NCBI RefSeq assembly: GCF_905163445.1
Contig: NC_053184.1
Span: forward strand, 13,392,001 to 13,456,000
Direction: 5' to 3'
From: Pararge aegeria
Taxonomy: Eukaryota; Arthropoda; Insecta; Lepidoptera; Nymphalidae
Length of the DNA: 64,000 bases
In this document: piece after piece, positions 1 to 11,930 of the stretch
How positions within the stretch are numbered: the first letter of the stretch is position 1
How the letters are laid out: each line of letters opens with the position of its first letter
Notes under the pieces: generated by a model
What the model was told of the DNA's origin: nothing
Seen by the model: only the letters and a program-made list of their open reading frames with translations
Databases searched by the model: none
Made by a program: the position numbers and the translations under genes

Positions 1-3000
1 GCCTGTCCCGCGTGCTCCGTGGCCAGCTCGCAAAGAACCCGCTTCTTTTCCACCTTTTGAAACACACAACACATACTGACTTTTAAAGGTCCTTTAACAA
101 TCATCTTGAAAAGAAAGTCATCTTCTTGGTATTAAAAATATCCATATTTATTTCAATTTAATTTGATTTCACATGCAACGTTTTGTATCTATTGGGTGTC
201 ACTGAATCATCAGAGTAAAATAATCTAAACTAGTTAAACTACAATTTAGAGTAAAGTTACATTATAAATAGTAACAGGTATATACAAAGTTAATTAATAA
301 AAAAATTCCAATTTAAAAGCTGTATATTAAACTCCATGTCCCTGCTGCCAGAAATCTATTTTGTATATTTAATATTAATATCTCATGTAAGTTTTAAATT
401 TAGTTTTTGATTATTACTGTATTTTAATTTTATATAATAGTGTAGATGGGTAATAGTTAACAAATAAAGAAATATTATTATTAAGCAACCAACCAACATG
501 ATTTTTGAACAAGAGTTAGTTAAAAGGGACTTCAAAAAAAACGGAATTTGTAAAAAATCAATTTTCTTACCTCTCCTCTCAACATTTTTATTTGCGAACA
601 TGATTCCTTTTTAAGCAATTCGACATCTTCTATTAGTTCATCTTTTATAGAACCCAACTCACGATAGGCTTCCTTCTCAACATTCTGTAAACTTTCAATC
701 AAGGACACATTGTGTTCAATAATACGATTGTGTTCTTTAGCCAAAGCTGCTTTTGATTTCAATATATTCACTAGAGCTTCTTTGTATTCATTACATTCCA
801 GAACTGTGTTATTTAGCGTATTTTTGTAGGTGACCAATTCCGATTCTAATCCTTCTTTTGAATTTTTTAATGTTAAAATCTGTTTCTCTAAATGTTCTAA
901 TTCATTATCAGATTCACGCAAGCGCATAGTCAAAACTTGAACTATGTCTCTGGTTACAGACAGAGACATTTCAAATTTATTTTTTTCTTTAGTGGTTCTA
1001 TCGACTTCAACTGTCAGCTTGTTAATCTCATTTTCGAAATTTATGATCTTCTTTTTTGATTCCTCTTTAGTATCTTCTAGTTCGTCACATAATTTTTTCT
1101 GTTCTAACTTAAGGGCATCATTTTCTGTTTGCATATTTTTCAAATCTTTATGTAATATTTGATTCTTTTCTTCTTTAATGCTTAACAAATACTTTAACTC
1201 CTTTATTTCATCTTCGAGACTTTGAATTTCTTTTTGTTGCTGAGACCAATGCTCTTGAAGATGTCTACTTCTCTCCTCAAACTGTATTTCACACAGTCTT
1301 AGTTTCTCATGGGTAGCTTCATTGATTTGCTCTAGTTTAGCTTTTATTTCTTGTTCCTTAACAATCAGTTCATGTTCCAAAACCTGAATTTTATCATCCT
1401 TCTCTTTTATGATATCATTTTTGATTGATTCAATCAATGTATTATATTTTTGTCTTATTATTTCTTGGTCAACCTTACTTTTAGCCAAAATAGCTTGCTT
1501 TTCTTCATCAAGTTTCATTTTAAGAGTTTCTAATTCAGCTTTATATTCACGTCTAATACTTTCATTTGCCTCTAGAGCAAGAGCATGATGCCCTTTAACC
1601 ATTTCTAGTCTTTGGCGTGTTTCTTCCAGACAGGACTCCATGTCAGTTAGCTTCTTCTGTAAATCTGCACACAAACTATCTCTAATGGTTATGACTTCGT
1701 CAAGAGAAGTGATTTCAACTTGTTTGCTACTGACTTCTTGTTCCAACTTCTCACATTGCATCTCTAACTCAAATATCTGATACTGTAGCTGATTAATTAT
1801 TTCTTTGGTATGATCAGAAATCACATCTTTTGTTAATTGATTATCTTTAGTCTTATTTTTATTATCATCTAGGGTTAAATGGCTGAAGTCTGTGTCTAGC
1901 GTTTGGACTTCAGCCTTTCCATCTCTATTTTGTTTAAGCATTTCATGCAATTTAGCTATTTGATTTTTGAGATCATCAATTTGTTTATTGTATTCTGATA
2001 TAGTGTAATCTTTATTCCTGAAAAAATAAACATTATTCAACATTAATCAAAAGAAATCTAATGAATTGCACACTGTCAAACATGTGCAAAAAATATTTAT
2101 ATGATTTTTACACTGCAAATTTTGTAATTATCCCAAGATAGGTAATGAAGAGCCTTTTTTGTTTTATAATACCCTTAGTGACCTTGTGCGTCACACTATT
2201 ACCTTTAGATCTACTACTTGTTGCTACTTGTAACACAAAATAATATTATAGCCTCTTGAGGAAATGGAAAAATGTCAAGTTCCACAAACAGTAATACAAA
2301 AAATAGTCACCTAATTTCCACTTCACAGGCTTGGATAAGGTCATCTTGCAATTTGGTGTCACACTTTTTAATGTTGTTTTTGGATGGTGGCAGAAGTGTC
2401 TTTTTTACACTACTTACAGTTTTGCTGGATGTAATAACCGATTTTATTGGTCTTGGCTGCAAAAATAAGTAATATCTGTTACCATTTACATTACATACCA
2501 TTAACATTAATTAACAGAAAAATAACTTATAATACTTATGTGCATATTATATTAAAAATACATTAATACTGGGCTTTTAGAAGACCTGCACTCTGGGGCT
2601 ATTTATACCAAGACATTTTGGAGACAAATAATGTGTGATTAGATATACTTTAGTACCATACTACCAGTAAAAAGTAACTCTAATCTAATCTAATCTATCT
2701 GTCTTAAACAATTTCCATATTATACCAGAAACTTTTAATACTTGGAAGAGTTTGAATATTTAAGTTATGGTACACCTGGCTTACTGTCTGCTATATATTT
2801 TTGTTTTCAATATAGAGGTCACACACAAATCCTTTACTTTTGTAGCTGGTCTCAATAAATATATTTTATTTTAAGAGACAAAATCTGTTTAAGTGCCAAG
2901 ACACTTCAGGAAATTTTATTTCAGTTTTGTAATTAACTTTTAGTAGCACTTATACAACTCAGAATATATTTAGGAAATTTGACTAAAATATTTTTGTCTT

Positions 3001-4355
3001 AAAGGTATAATAATTAACAATTGTTTGTATTGGTCCATCTATTTATCAGCAGAGGTTTAATGTGTGGCTGATATATAAAAAAAAAAATTTTAAAAGTGGC
3101 AGACCAGCCAGTGGTATGCTAAATCAAAATAGTAAAAATATTTGAAATAATTATAAATATTCAAAGTAAAAGGGGCCAAATTCAAGGGGAAATTTTATAA
3201 GTGAGGTCTTTAGGGCTACCTATAATAATATAAAAGCTAGTTAGTTAGTTACATTCTAAGCAACTTGTTTTTGAGGCGAGGAATAATTAATCAGCTGGCC
3301 TTTTAAGCTGTTGATGTGTTCATACCAACATGCTTCTTTAAGACAATTGATATGGCAGTTAGCAGCAAGTGTAGCATCTCCCATACCACCCGCTGATGCC
3401 AAATACTGAATGATTGAAACACACAAAGTTTTAAGAAGTTATAAGGTTTGATTTGGACTGTACAATAATGTGTGAATAACAATAACTGTGTTATTAAATT
3501 GAAAATGATTATTATTATATCGTACAATTGGAAATATCTATCCATTTCTTTCAGAATGCATGTTTCGGAGTATGCACCCTGAGGTGCATAGATCAAATGG
3601 CCATTGGGCTTTCTACCATCACACTTTATAAGTATAAGTATTTTTTTAAAGTTAGTTTTTTAGACATATGTAATATGATAATTTATAATTATGGAACAAA
3701 AATGCCAAAAAATTAAAATAATATTAATATTGTTATTGTTTGTTTAAATTTATTATTGAGGACACAAACATAAAATATTAAGCCCTAAATAAAAATAACT
3801 GTAAACTATGCACTATGGTATTAAATTATTATCTTAGTGGTAATTGTGCTTTAGGAAATTGTAGTAATTGTAGTATGGTTGCCCCAGAGAACATTTTAAA
3901 AAAATGCTGTATTATTTAAAAAAGTATATTATATATTATAGACAATTTACTCACCGTTTTAAAAGATTTTATACTGTGTGTGGAGCTGCATTGGGATTGG
4001 GTATCAAAATCTTTAGAGGAAGTTGATATGGCTTTGGCTGGTTTAGATATAGAAGTCACTTTAACACCAGTTTTCTCTAAATCTCGTTTTGAAGAAACTT
4101 TTGGTTGATTTTTCATAGCTGTGGGAAACCAATTTTGTCTTCAACAGCTGTTTTATTTCGTAATGAGTTAAAAAATAACTTATATCTAAGTTTCACATGA
4201 GTACCAACGTGAATTATGAATTTGATCTAAACTTCTTTAAGTACTAAATTAAATATTTGGTAAATTAATAAAAAAAATAACATTCGACATTGAATTACAA
4301 GTTCTCACAACATAAACTTACCAAGTGAATCGAATCTCTTCGCTTTAGAAAACAT
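1..4355 (-). CDS. Coiled-coil protein, possibly HMMR-like; 3' end beyond window
   Basis: I assembled five coding exons on the minus strand: 4355-4322, 4118-3955, 2456-2311, 2017-571 and 53-1 (running off the window). All junctions have GT/AG signals and the frame is continuous for 614 residues. The start MFSKAKRFDSL is followed by a Ser/Lys-rich basic segment (residues about 12-100). From about residue 115 the protein is almost pure Glu/Lys/Leu/Gln coiled coil with hardly any Pro, a long rod. The basic N terminus with an F-x-KA-x-RF motif before a rod resembles the hyaluronan-mediated motility receptor family, spindle and centrosome proteins that bind microtubules. That assignment is an inference from layout and a short motif; another coiled-coil cytoskeletal protein is possible. 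The large exon (1447 nt) carries most of the rod. The intron at 54-570 and the larger intron at 2457-3954 hold no recognised gene. Confidence 0.72.
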
Positions 4356-4448
4356 TATTGATGAGTTAATAACCTGGATACAGTGTAAAGTGGATAAATG
4401 CAAGCTATGTTAAATAATTTCAGTACAAACTGATTTTACAACTTTTTA

Positions 4449-4637
4449 CTATAACTTTGCCTCTCGTGTGACGGTGAAATTGCGCGCTTTTTTGTTTTCA
4501 TTTGTATTGATGGACGATTGTTGAATAGAATGACCGTTATTTAACGATCCAATGTTAAGATTATAACTGCCAAAAATAGTCTGTGGTAAAAAGCACGTCA
4601 TGTAAAAACACAAGAACCACAAAGTTTGTATTCTCAT
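4449..4637 (-). CDS. Possible small secreted peptide (62 aa)
   Basis: A 62-codon frame starts MRIQTLWFLCFYMTCFLP and has a convincing signal peptide: a charged Arg at position 2, a hydrophobic core over residues 5-19, and a small residue near position 23 for cleavage after ...IFG. The predicted mature part of about 39 residues starts SYNLNIG, is rich in Asn, Ser and Gln, and has no cysteine. It lies 94 bp upstream of the start of the coiled-coil gene on the same strand. No splice junctions are needed. I do not recognise the family. It could be a secreted peptide gene, a first exon of something larger, or a chance frame; the signal-peptide pattern is the only positive evidence. Confidence 0.35.
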   Translation of the reverse strand: MRIQTLWFLCFYMTCFLPQTIFGSYNLNIGSLNNGHSIQQSSINTNENKKARNFTVTREAKL

Positions 4638-6400
4638 TGGAGTTATTTACTTTGTGACAATAATACGAGACAAAATATAACTTCTCGCAGATTTTAATCA
4701 CACGATGAATACATTAAACTCAATGTACATACAACTTATTACAATATTATAATAATAAAACTGCAAAATATTGACATATTATTTCAATAATCCCAAACAA
4801 ATATGAAGTAAAAACAAAATATTGGTTTATATACTACATATTGTAGGTTTGTCATCGCTTTTTTGCAAAACTGGTAATCGGATTGTGAATATTCTTTTTA
4901 TATTGGCAAACAGACGCTTCAGTTATGGGAAAAGTTTCATTAAAATTCGGTCTATCGTTTTCAAAATTTAAATATTTTCTTGATGCTGATCTCATTTAAT
5001 TCTTGCTAATTGATACAAAACCACAAACCAGCAGGGCCATACCGAATCAAAACAACTACAGGAACTTTGTCCTTTAAAGGAAAATAAATGAAAAAAATAA
5101 CCTTTTTTTATTTAGATCAGCGCGCAGAACCAATAAACCAAAAAGAAGGTTTATTTTTTATTTTCTTATAGATTTCGTGGATAGCTTGTGGGTGTATTTC
5201 ATTGACCTCTATTATACTACGCAGTATAATTGAGGTCAGTTGTGTCCCTACTCAAAACCATTTGAGTGTTTGACTAGACGAACTCAGAATTTGTGCGGAA
5301 CACACTGACATTGTAGCTATTGCCCGTAATCACAGTATGCCGAATATTGTAAATAATATTAACGTGTGTCGCCTATAGAATTAAGATTTACCTGTGTTCT
5401 ACATAAAGAAAATATAGGTTGTTAATAGTTACAAAGAGGTGCAACATGGGTACGATGAAGCTGTCTAGAGTTAGACAGATCAATCGTTTAATAAAGAAGT
5501 AAGTGTGGGGCTAGGAATTACCCTTACAGACCTCAGTGGTAATGGACCTAACTACAAAGCATGCACTGTTGCGATTTTTTTTTAATACAAATTCTCGGCA
5601 TGATCCGGAATCTAACCCAGGACCATCAGTAGTTAACGAGACTAACCACTAAGACAATGAGGCATCTCTATTACGCTCCATTATAAACTCAATTTCAACT
5701 CTCCTAGTTTGTTTTTAACGATATTTTTTAGCAGAAAAAAGTGGCTCCTATATCTGAAGTCGCGTGTCGTCCGGACGTGGGCCCATGCCATAATGACGGG
5801 GGCGTTCGCACTAAACACTCGTCCAAAATGTCTACTTAAGCCGAAGTACTCGCAGGAAAAACCCTAAAGTCGACGTGCTCCATTCCTCCCAGGCTCCTTT
5901 AGTCGAGCTAAGTGCTCAACTGGCCAGCGTTCGCGCTCGCCCACATCTCCCGGTAACGCTGATGAAACCATACGGTAACTACGATCTTTTTTAAATAAAA
6001 TATCTGTGCGCATTCGATTAGAAAGCGTCGCGGTGTGTGGACGTAGGTTGACTTGTACTTTAAAGAGTATGGTCTTAATGACTCTCTTGTGGCAAAAGTA
6101 ATCTGGTTAGTGTTTGACTAAAAAGTCAGAGCACTAACTGTACCCATTCATAGGTTTATTGGATACAGTTAGTGTCTATTTTGACATACGAATAATAACC
6201 AAAAGTTAAATTTGTTAAGAGTTATGTGAAATACTTGATGAGAAAACTTAGCGATATAGACAGCGGGACAATTAGCAAGATCGTTTACGAGTCAGTTAAT
6301 AAGGTTTGCAGGCCGCTTAATTTAAGTTACTGTACGCTGTACTGCACAAATTCTAGACTCGTCATATTCTGACGATAGTAAGTTGATTCATGTTTTTTTA
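4638..6400. other. Intergenic region, no gene recognised
   Basis: No coding exon could be supported here. Around 5575-5665 is a degenerate stretch resembling the antisense 3' half of a tRNA-derived SINE (a B-box-like 'tctaacccaggacc' followed by an anticodon-stem-like segment). A GC-richer patch at about 5755-5960 differs from the AT-rich surroundings and probably derives from an old retroelement; it is riddled with stops in all frames I tried. Confidence 0.4.
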
Positions 6401-6905
6401 TCTATCTACTGATGGGGCCCGTTCAGCGGATGCCCTTCGACCCTTCAGGATCTTTTGTAGTTGTCCCATCCTTAAATGCCTAGATAGCTTCAAATGCCCA
6501 ATCTAAGAGTTTTATTGAAGCTATTAGGTTGGAGGCACAGTAATCCTCTGGTTGTGGATAGGCCACTCCCAAAAGATCCAATCGCTTTATAGCCAATCCA
6601 TGGCATTCACAAAGCAATTGCTCCATAGACCTAACGTTTTTGTGGCAGACCCTACATGTCTATTACATGTAGGGTCTGCCCCGAAAATGGTGTATCTTGC
6701 CTGCCACCTACTCAGTTTGTTAACCTTGTTTGGAAAACCGGCTTCAATTGCCTACACAAATTTCTTGGAGTGCCTTGGACCTTCTATTTGGTCCCATTCT
6801 GTAGCAGATTTGATTAATGCTAAAGTAGGTAGTGGATTGGTTGGTTGTAGTAAAATAACCATTTCACTTCCAGAACATTTGAAACGGAGTTCTAGTATTA
6901 TTTAA
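6400..6905 (-). pseudogene. Degenerate non-LTR retrotransposon C-terminal fragment
   Basis: On the minus strand the segment near 6560-6660 reads VCHKNVRSMEQLLCEC then HGLAIKRLDLLG. This matches the Cys-rich 'C..C...EH.LC.C.AL...R...LG' tail found after the RNase H region of Jockey/I-type LINE polyproteins. Flanking minus-strand sequence continues the resemblance on both sides but is broken by stops and frame changes. A perfect 15-bp inverted repeat with a 5-nt loop (6646-6680) lies inside and is not part of the parent frame, so it arose later. The + strand open frame across this region is a shadow of the old element. Confidence 0.6.
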
Positions 6906-7143
6906 TAGGCTACTACACTGGACCCTATTCCAACTGTTCTCTTGTTGAATGACTTGACTGACTATCCTTAGGGCTGTAAGGAGGTTTTACATCTGCAATT
7001 GAGAAAAAGAACACCAATTTTGCAAACATGACATAACATGAAAATAGGTATAAAATATATAAGATAAATAAAATAAGATGAGAGGTATAAAAATAAGAAA
7101 AAATAATTTCACACTTTTAATATTATCATTTGTTAACCATTTG

Positions 7144-9209
7144 TTACATAGATGGGGGTGGTGGAGGCACTGGTAATAAAGGGGGTGGAGGTGGTACCCC
7201 CATCATTTGGGCACCAGGTGGTGGAGGCAAACGCATGCCATGGTTTTCCCACATTTTAGGTGGCGGAGGCATTCTTAAAGGCTCCATTTTAAATGCAAAC
7301 TGGAGGAAAAATTGTTTGGTATCTTTATTCCAATGGGTCCAGAATTTAGAGTCATGCTTCTCCACTTCTCTACTGGGCACTTTAAATGCTATTGTTTCAT
7401 ATGGTTCTGCAGCAAAAAGTAAATATTGCCATCTTCTGTCTGGGGGTTCTATCTTCTGCTCATAAGCAGACATGAAGCGATGCCTAGGCTGAACCCCTTC
7501 AGCTATTTCTAGAATAAAAATACACCAAAAATAGCTTAATATATTAATCAAAACAAAGTCAGGGATGCATGTAAAACTATACAATAAACAGATATTACTC
7601 TTATTTAGCGATTCTCATAACAATCTGTTAATTCTGAAGAGAAATTATTTAATTGGCAAACATAATCTTTATTTTTTTGAGGGTTCTTGATAAGTGTGTA
7701 TTTATGATTTTTCTTTTGAACTTCTGAAGTGTTTCTTCAATTGGCAGTGCAGTCAGTTCATTAAACTGCACAATGCCATGTGTTTTCAGCCAAATAAGAC
7801 ACTTACAGTAACTGGGTAGGTATTTTGTTCCAGGAAGGGCAGTATAGTATTAATGGTAGGGAATTTGAGACAACCTGTCCAAAATGTTAGGCACCGGTAA
7901 CAGGAAACAAGGGCTGAGAGACATTTTAAACAATCTAGACACAACACTTGCTGGAAACACACGGCCAATTAATGAAAAAAATAAGAATTTTCATTGCCCG
8001 TTATTTATTCTCTTAATAGTTTATAATAAAAATAAAGATTTATAATAATTAAATTTTTTAATAATCTGATTGATCCTGTTGCAATGCAGATTTCCATGTA
8101 TATTTTGCCTTAGCCCGGTGGATCTGAGAGGTTGATCTGTACAATTTATTACATCAAAAAAAATATTTGTAACTAGGTTCTTACAATTTAGATATATCAA
8201 TTTAATAATAATACCTGGATAGTCAACTTGAAATAGCAAGCTTTGCTGCCCATTCTCAGGATCCTTCTGCTTTGTGACTCTATAACCTGGTCTTCCAATT
8301 TTTACAAATTTTTTAGGTTCAATTCTTGGCTTCTCTGGAGCCAGTTGCTGAGGTGCTTCTTTAGCTTCCTTAGCTGCTCTCCGTGCTAAGTTAGCCTGAT
8401 GCTTTTTTCCTTGAGTGTGCGCTAGATAACTGCCTTCATTGTTATGTAATGTAAGGCATAATTTACACTCATAAGATCCTAAAACAAAAATTTTTATAGA
8501 TTAGCATTATAAATACTGTTTTATAAAATATGGATGGTATGATTTTACAAATGCGAACTCTCAAGAGTAACATGCACTTGACACTGTGCAGATGGAAGTC
8601 ATATTTGCCCATTAACTCATCTCACTCAATGCATGATAGGAATGTCAATTGAATCAATGCAACTTGTCCCACTTCCTAGAACACGGACTGAGTATTGCAC
8701 TCATTTTGCAAGCGTTATCTATAAGCCAGTGAGACTTTCCCTTCTAAGAAATACTATGATCTAATATTGGTTCTCTACTCACAGTACATACTTCAAGTTA
8801 GTACATTCACCAATACATTATACAACTATTCTGAAGCTGACAATACTGAATGTGTATGTTTGAACACACTAATATCAGAATACACATACACTTTAGAGGA
8901 GCCTGTTTACTAAGAAGGGTTATAGGATTAACCCTGCTATGATCTGTTACCATTGATACAAAATTGATTTAATAACGCCTTAGCAGTAAAATATTCAGTA
9001 GTCATGCAAACATACATTGAAATTTAAGACAAGTATAATATGTTTCATACATTACCTAAATGATTTTTCATAAAATATGGATCTTTATTAAGGTCGATGG
9101 TCTCTAAGGCGAGTTGCCTTAGCCTTTCACGTCGATCTCGGTTGCTTTCCGACCATGATGCTACGCCTCCTCCACCGGTTTTCCCACCAGGTCGGTTTTG
9201 AAAGTCCAT
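7144..9209 (-). CDS. SF3A2: Splicing factor 3A subunit 2 (SF3A2/SF3a66)
   Basis: Three coding exons on the minus strand, 9209-9056, 8478-8215 and 7508-7144, give a 260-residue protein starting MDFQNRPGGKTGGGG, nearly identical to animal SF3A2. SF3A2 is a nuclear subunit of the SF3a complex, part of the U2 snRNP, needed for stable U2 binding at the branch point. A matrin/U1-type zinc finger is visible with Cys56, Cys59, His72 and His78. The SF3A2 core follows (PRHRFMSAYEQKIEPPDRRW, then the WTHWN motif). The C terminus is a short Pro/Met/Gly tail ending PPPPPSM. Human SF3A2 is much longer because of a repeated proline-rich tail; here the tail is about 45 residues. Introns carry GT/AG ends and nothing recognisable. 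Head-to-head with RpS10. Confidence 0.97.
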
Positions 9210-10000
9210 TTTGGACAATTGTCGTGACGCACTTTACAGGATTGTTGAAACTATATTATGAGATTAGACGAATGGGAATAAATTTACGAACAAAATACAA
9301 ACACTCACAAATCAATCAAGATTGATACTTGATAGATTGAGAATGCCGACCAGACTTCAATGCCAGTTCTATTGAGTAGTGACCACTGACAAGTGACAGA
9401 TTTGACAGGCCCAAAGTTTTTTTCTTTATTCTTTCCCGTAGGGAAAAGGCAAAGGTATTTTGCTCTACAGCCATGTCTTCAGTATAAGCCACATTTTGGT
9501 CCACAACCATTTTGACCTCGTCGCATCACGGGAGCTGGGCTTTCGGACTAAACTACAATCAGACTGAAAGTCTACAAAGTCCGATCAATGTCCAACCGAG
9601 TCGAGGTCCGAGCCCTCGAAGGAAACCCTCTGTTGAAGTCCCCTATTTCCCCCGTGACGCCTTATCAACACCTCAGTGGTTATCAGCAAGTGTCCTTCCG
9701 AAAAAGATGTGGTGGTAGTGGTAGGCCCAAACAAAGATTATCCTTTAAAACGGCTTTACTTTTTCTACCTCTTTTTTCTCAATAAACTGGGTTCTTTTGA
9801 AAGACTTTATTTGATTTGGCTCATTAAGATTTTTCTAATTTGTAGTTTTTTATAAAATACCGATCATAATTTATATCATGAATGAATATTTGATTATATG
9901 AATAATAATCTATTCATTTAAATTTGATGTATGGTTCAAAAAGCCCACAAGCCAAGTTAATAAAATAAACTGACAGTTGACATTATGTTTTCTTTCTGAC
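9210..10000. other. Divergent promoter region SF3A2/RpS10 with unexplained open segment
   Basis: About 1 kb separates the SF3A2 and RpS10 start codons and should hold both promoters. Inside it, 9316-9510 (-) and 9512-9785 (+, two overlapping frames) are open and somewhat GC-richer than the flanks. Neither frame has a recognisable domain or splice structure. The first + frame contains QSPINV, which recalls the alpha-carbonic anhydrase signature, but nothing else matches. It may be an old insertion. Confidence 0.35.
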
Positions 10001-10020
10001 TCCTGTCTCTTTTCTTTTGT
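10001..10020 (+). promoter_or_regulatory. Pyrimidine-rich TOP-like tract upstream of RpS10
   Basis: A run of pyrimidines (tcctgtctcttttcttttgt) lies just upstream of a probable noncoding first exon ending at about 10035 (GGAAG|gtagtg). The acceptor of that 5'UTR intron is at 10229-10230 (ttgttttag), 13 nt before the ATG. Ribosomal protein genes normally start transcription within such a 5' terminal oligopyrimidine tract, which gives growth-dependent translation. The exact start is inferred. Confidence 0.45.
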
Positions 10021-10242
10021 CAAAATAGGCGGAAGGTAGTGTTTTTAATATTAATCGAAATAAATCTTTTTAATCAGTGTGAAATAGTGCAGTTCTTATT
10101 AATTCTCCATTAAAGTAAATAATTAACGACACTGTGAAACATTAATTTTGTGCCACGAATGAATTTTAATGTCTTGACTTATAACCTCTTGCCGGAGTAT
10201 TGAGGATTAATAATATATTCTTGTTTTAGGTAGTGTATCAAG

Positions 10243-11741
10243 ATGTTGATGCCAAAACAGAACCGTGTATCTATTTATGAGTACCTGTTCAAAGAAGGTG
10301 TTATGGTAGCGAAGAAGGACTACCATGCACCTAAACACCCAGATCTTGAGAAGATTCCTAACCTTCAAGTTATTAAAGCTATGCAGTCTTTAAAATCGAG
10401 AGGTTATGTAAAGGAACAGTTTGCGTGGAGGCATTTTTACTGGTAAGGCATCTTTTACTTGGTTCACTGTGTTGATAATGACACCAAAAAGCATGACAAA
10501 CAAACAAATCTTTATGTCAAAAGGGCTAGCACCTAATTACTGATCATAAAATGTGGATCATATTTAACATCACTTAAGTCAACAGGACAGCAAAAGTTTA
10601 ATTACCCATTTATGGGACAATAAAATATTACTCTTAGTGTATATAAAATCAACTAATAAAGCCATCATTATTGCTAGGAATAACCTTTTTTCCCTTATAT
10701 ATTCAGGTACATCATGCAATTTGTTCTAAAGGATAAAAGACAAAAATTGGTTAATAAACTATTATTGCTAAGAATAGACATTTTTTTACCTTTGTAGCAA
10801 CCAGTTTACCAAATTATATCATGCAATTTTTTAAATAATAAAAGCTTTTTATTTTACTAAACCATTCTAATTTGACTTGTGCTCTTAGCTTAGCAATAAT
10901 ATAAACCATGTTTCAATGCATTGCAACTTACAAAGTTGATTTAACAGTAAACTTGCAATTGCAAGTATTGTAATGTCTGAATTGATGGTACCCTTACTAT
11001 GGCTCAAGTTGTTTGTGTTACCCAATAGTAAGATACTGTAACCTTTCTCATTCTGAGACATGATTCATATATTATAGTCAGCAAGTGATGGCTTCATAAA
11101 GACTATTTAATATTCAGATGGGAAACAGGACATAGTTTAACTAAAACTAACTGTTTAATTTCAGGTACCTCACAAATGAAGGTATCGAATACCTGAGGAT
11201 CTTCCTTCATTTGCCACCTGAAATCGTCCCAGCAACCCTTAAGAGATCAGTACGCACAGAGACAGTCAGGCGTGGCACTGTTGGTCGCCCTGATGCCCCA
11301 GCTCGCTCAGCGGAAGACCGCTCGGCGTATCGTCGTGCACCAACTACTCCAGGTGCTGGAGGACACGATAAGAAAGCTGACGTAGGACCAGGATCAGCTG
11401 GTGTTGAATTTGTACGTTTTTATTATAATTATGATATGATTTGTTTCTTGTTATTCATGCCCACATATACAGATTTTTGTGCAATGAGAACAGTTCACTA
11501 TAAAAGCTTAGAAAAGTAATCCAGGGCTTTAATGATTTTTCATAATTTTGGGGGCTAATATTATACAGTGCTTGTACTATCTTATCATTGTCTGTCTAGC
11601 AACAAATTCTTATGTAGCTAGGTTGAAAAAGTTCTGTGAATCATTATGAATTCATCAGCGCAGTTTTTTTTATTAGATGTTAAATACAATTATTTTTTGT
11701 TTCAGAGAGGAGGATTTGGACGTGGAAGGCCTGCACCTTAA
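10243..11741 (+). CDS. RpS10: 40S ribosomal protein S10
   Basis: Coding exons 10243-10442, 11165-11411 and 11706-11741 join in frame to 160 residues. The protein starts MLMPKQNRVSIYEYLFKEG and matches animal eS10 closely: the winged-helix S10/plectin domain covers residues 1 to about 100 (motifs FKEGVMVAKKD and SRGYVKEQFAWRHFYW), followed by LHLPPEIVPATLKRS. The basic Arg/Gly/Pro-rich tail ends GGFGRGRPAP. eS10 sits at the beak of the small ribosomal subunit near the mRNA entry. All introns are GT-AG. An AATAAA lies a few bases after the stop (about 11749). The gene is convergent with NDUFA9. Confidence 0.98.
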
Positions 11742-11930
11742 TTAAGCGAAATAAATGTAATAATTGTCTAACATTTTGTTTTATTTTATGGTTATTGCTA
11801 AGTCATAAATTCACATTAATAATGATAATAACTGTTAAAAACAAAACATAATTTATTACAGTTGCTCTACATAGTTTAGATCACATTAGTAGATAAAAAA
11901 TTTATAACTGATTGCTATGGTGTTGCTGAT

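Noticed and set aside
944..1162. Serine-rich + strand frame
   Set aside because: Antisense shadow of the coiled-coil exon.
6552..6905. Open + strand frame of 117 codons
   Set aside because: The opposite strand carries the recognisable LINE motif; the + frame has no domain.
7130..7465. Glycine-rich + strand frame
   Set aside because: Antisense of the proline-rich C terminus of SF3A2.
9512..9718. Carbonic anhydrase N-terminal exon
   Set aside because: Only QSPINV and a nearby HG..W match; no donor site follows at a suitable place and no zinc-binding exon follows.
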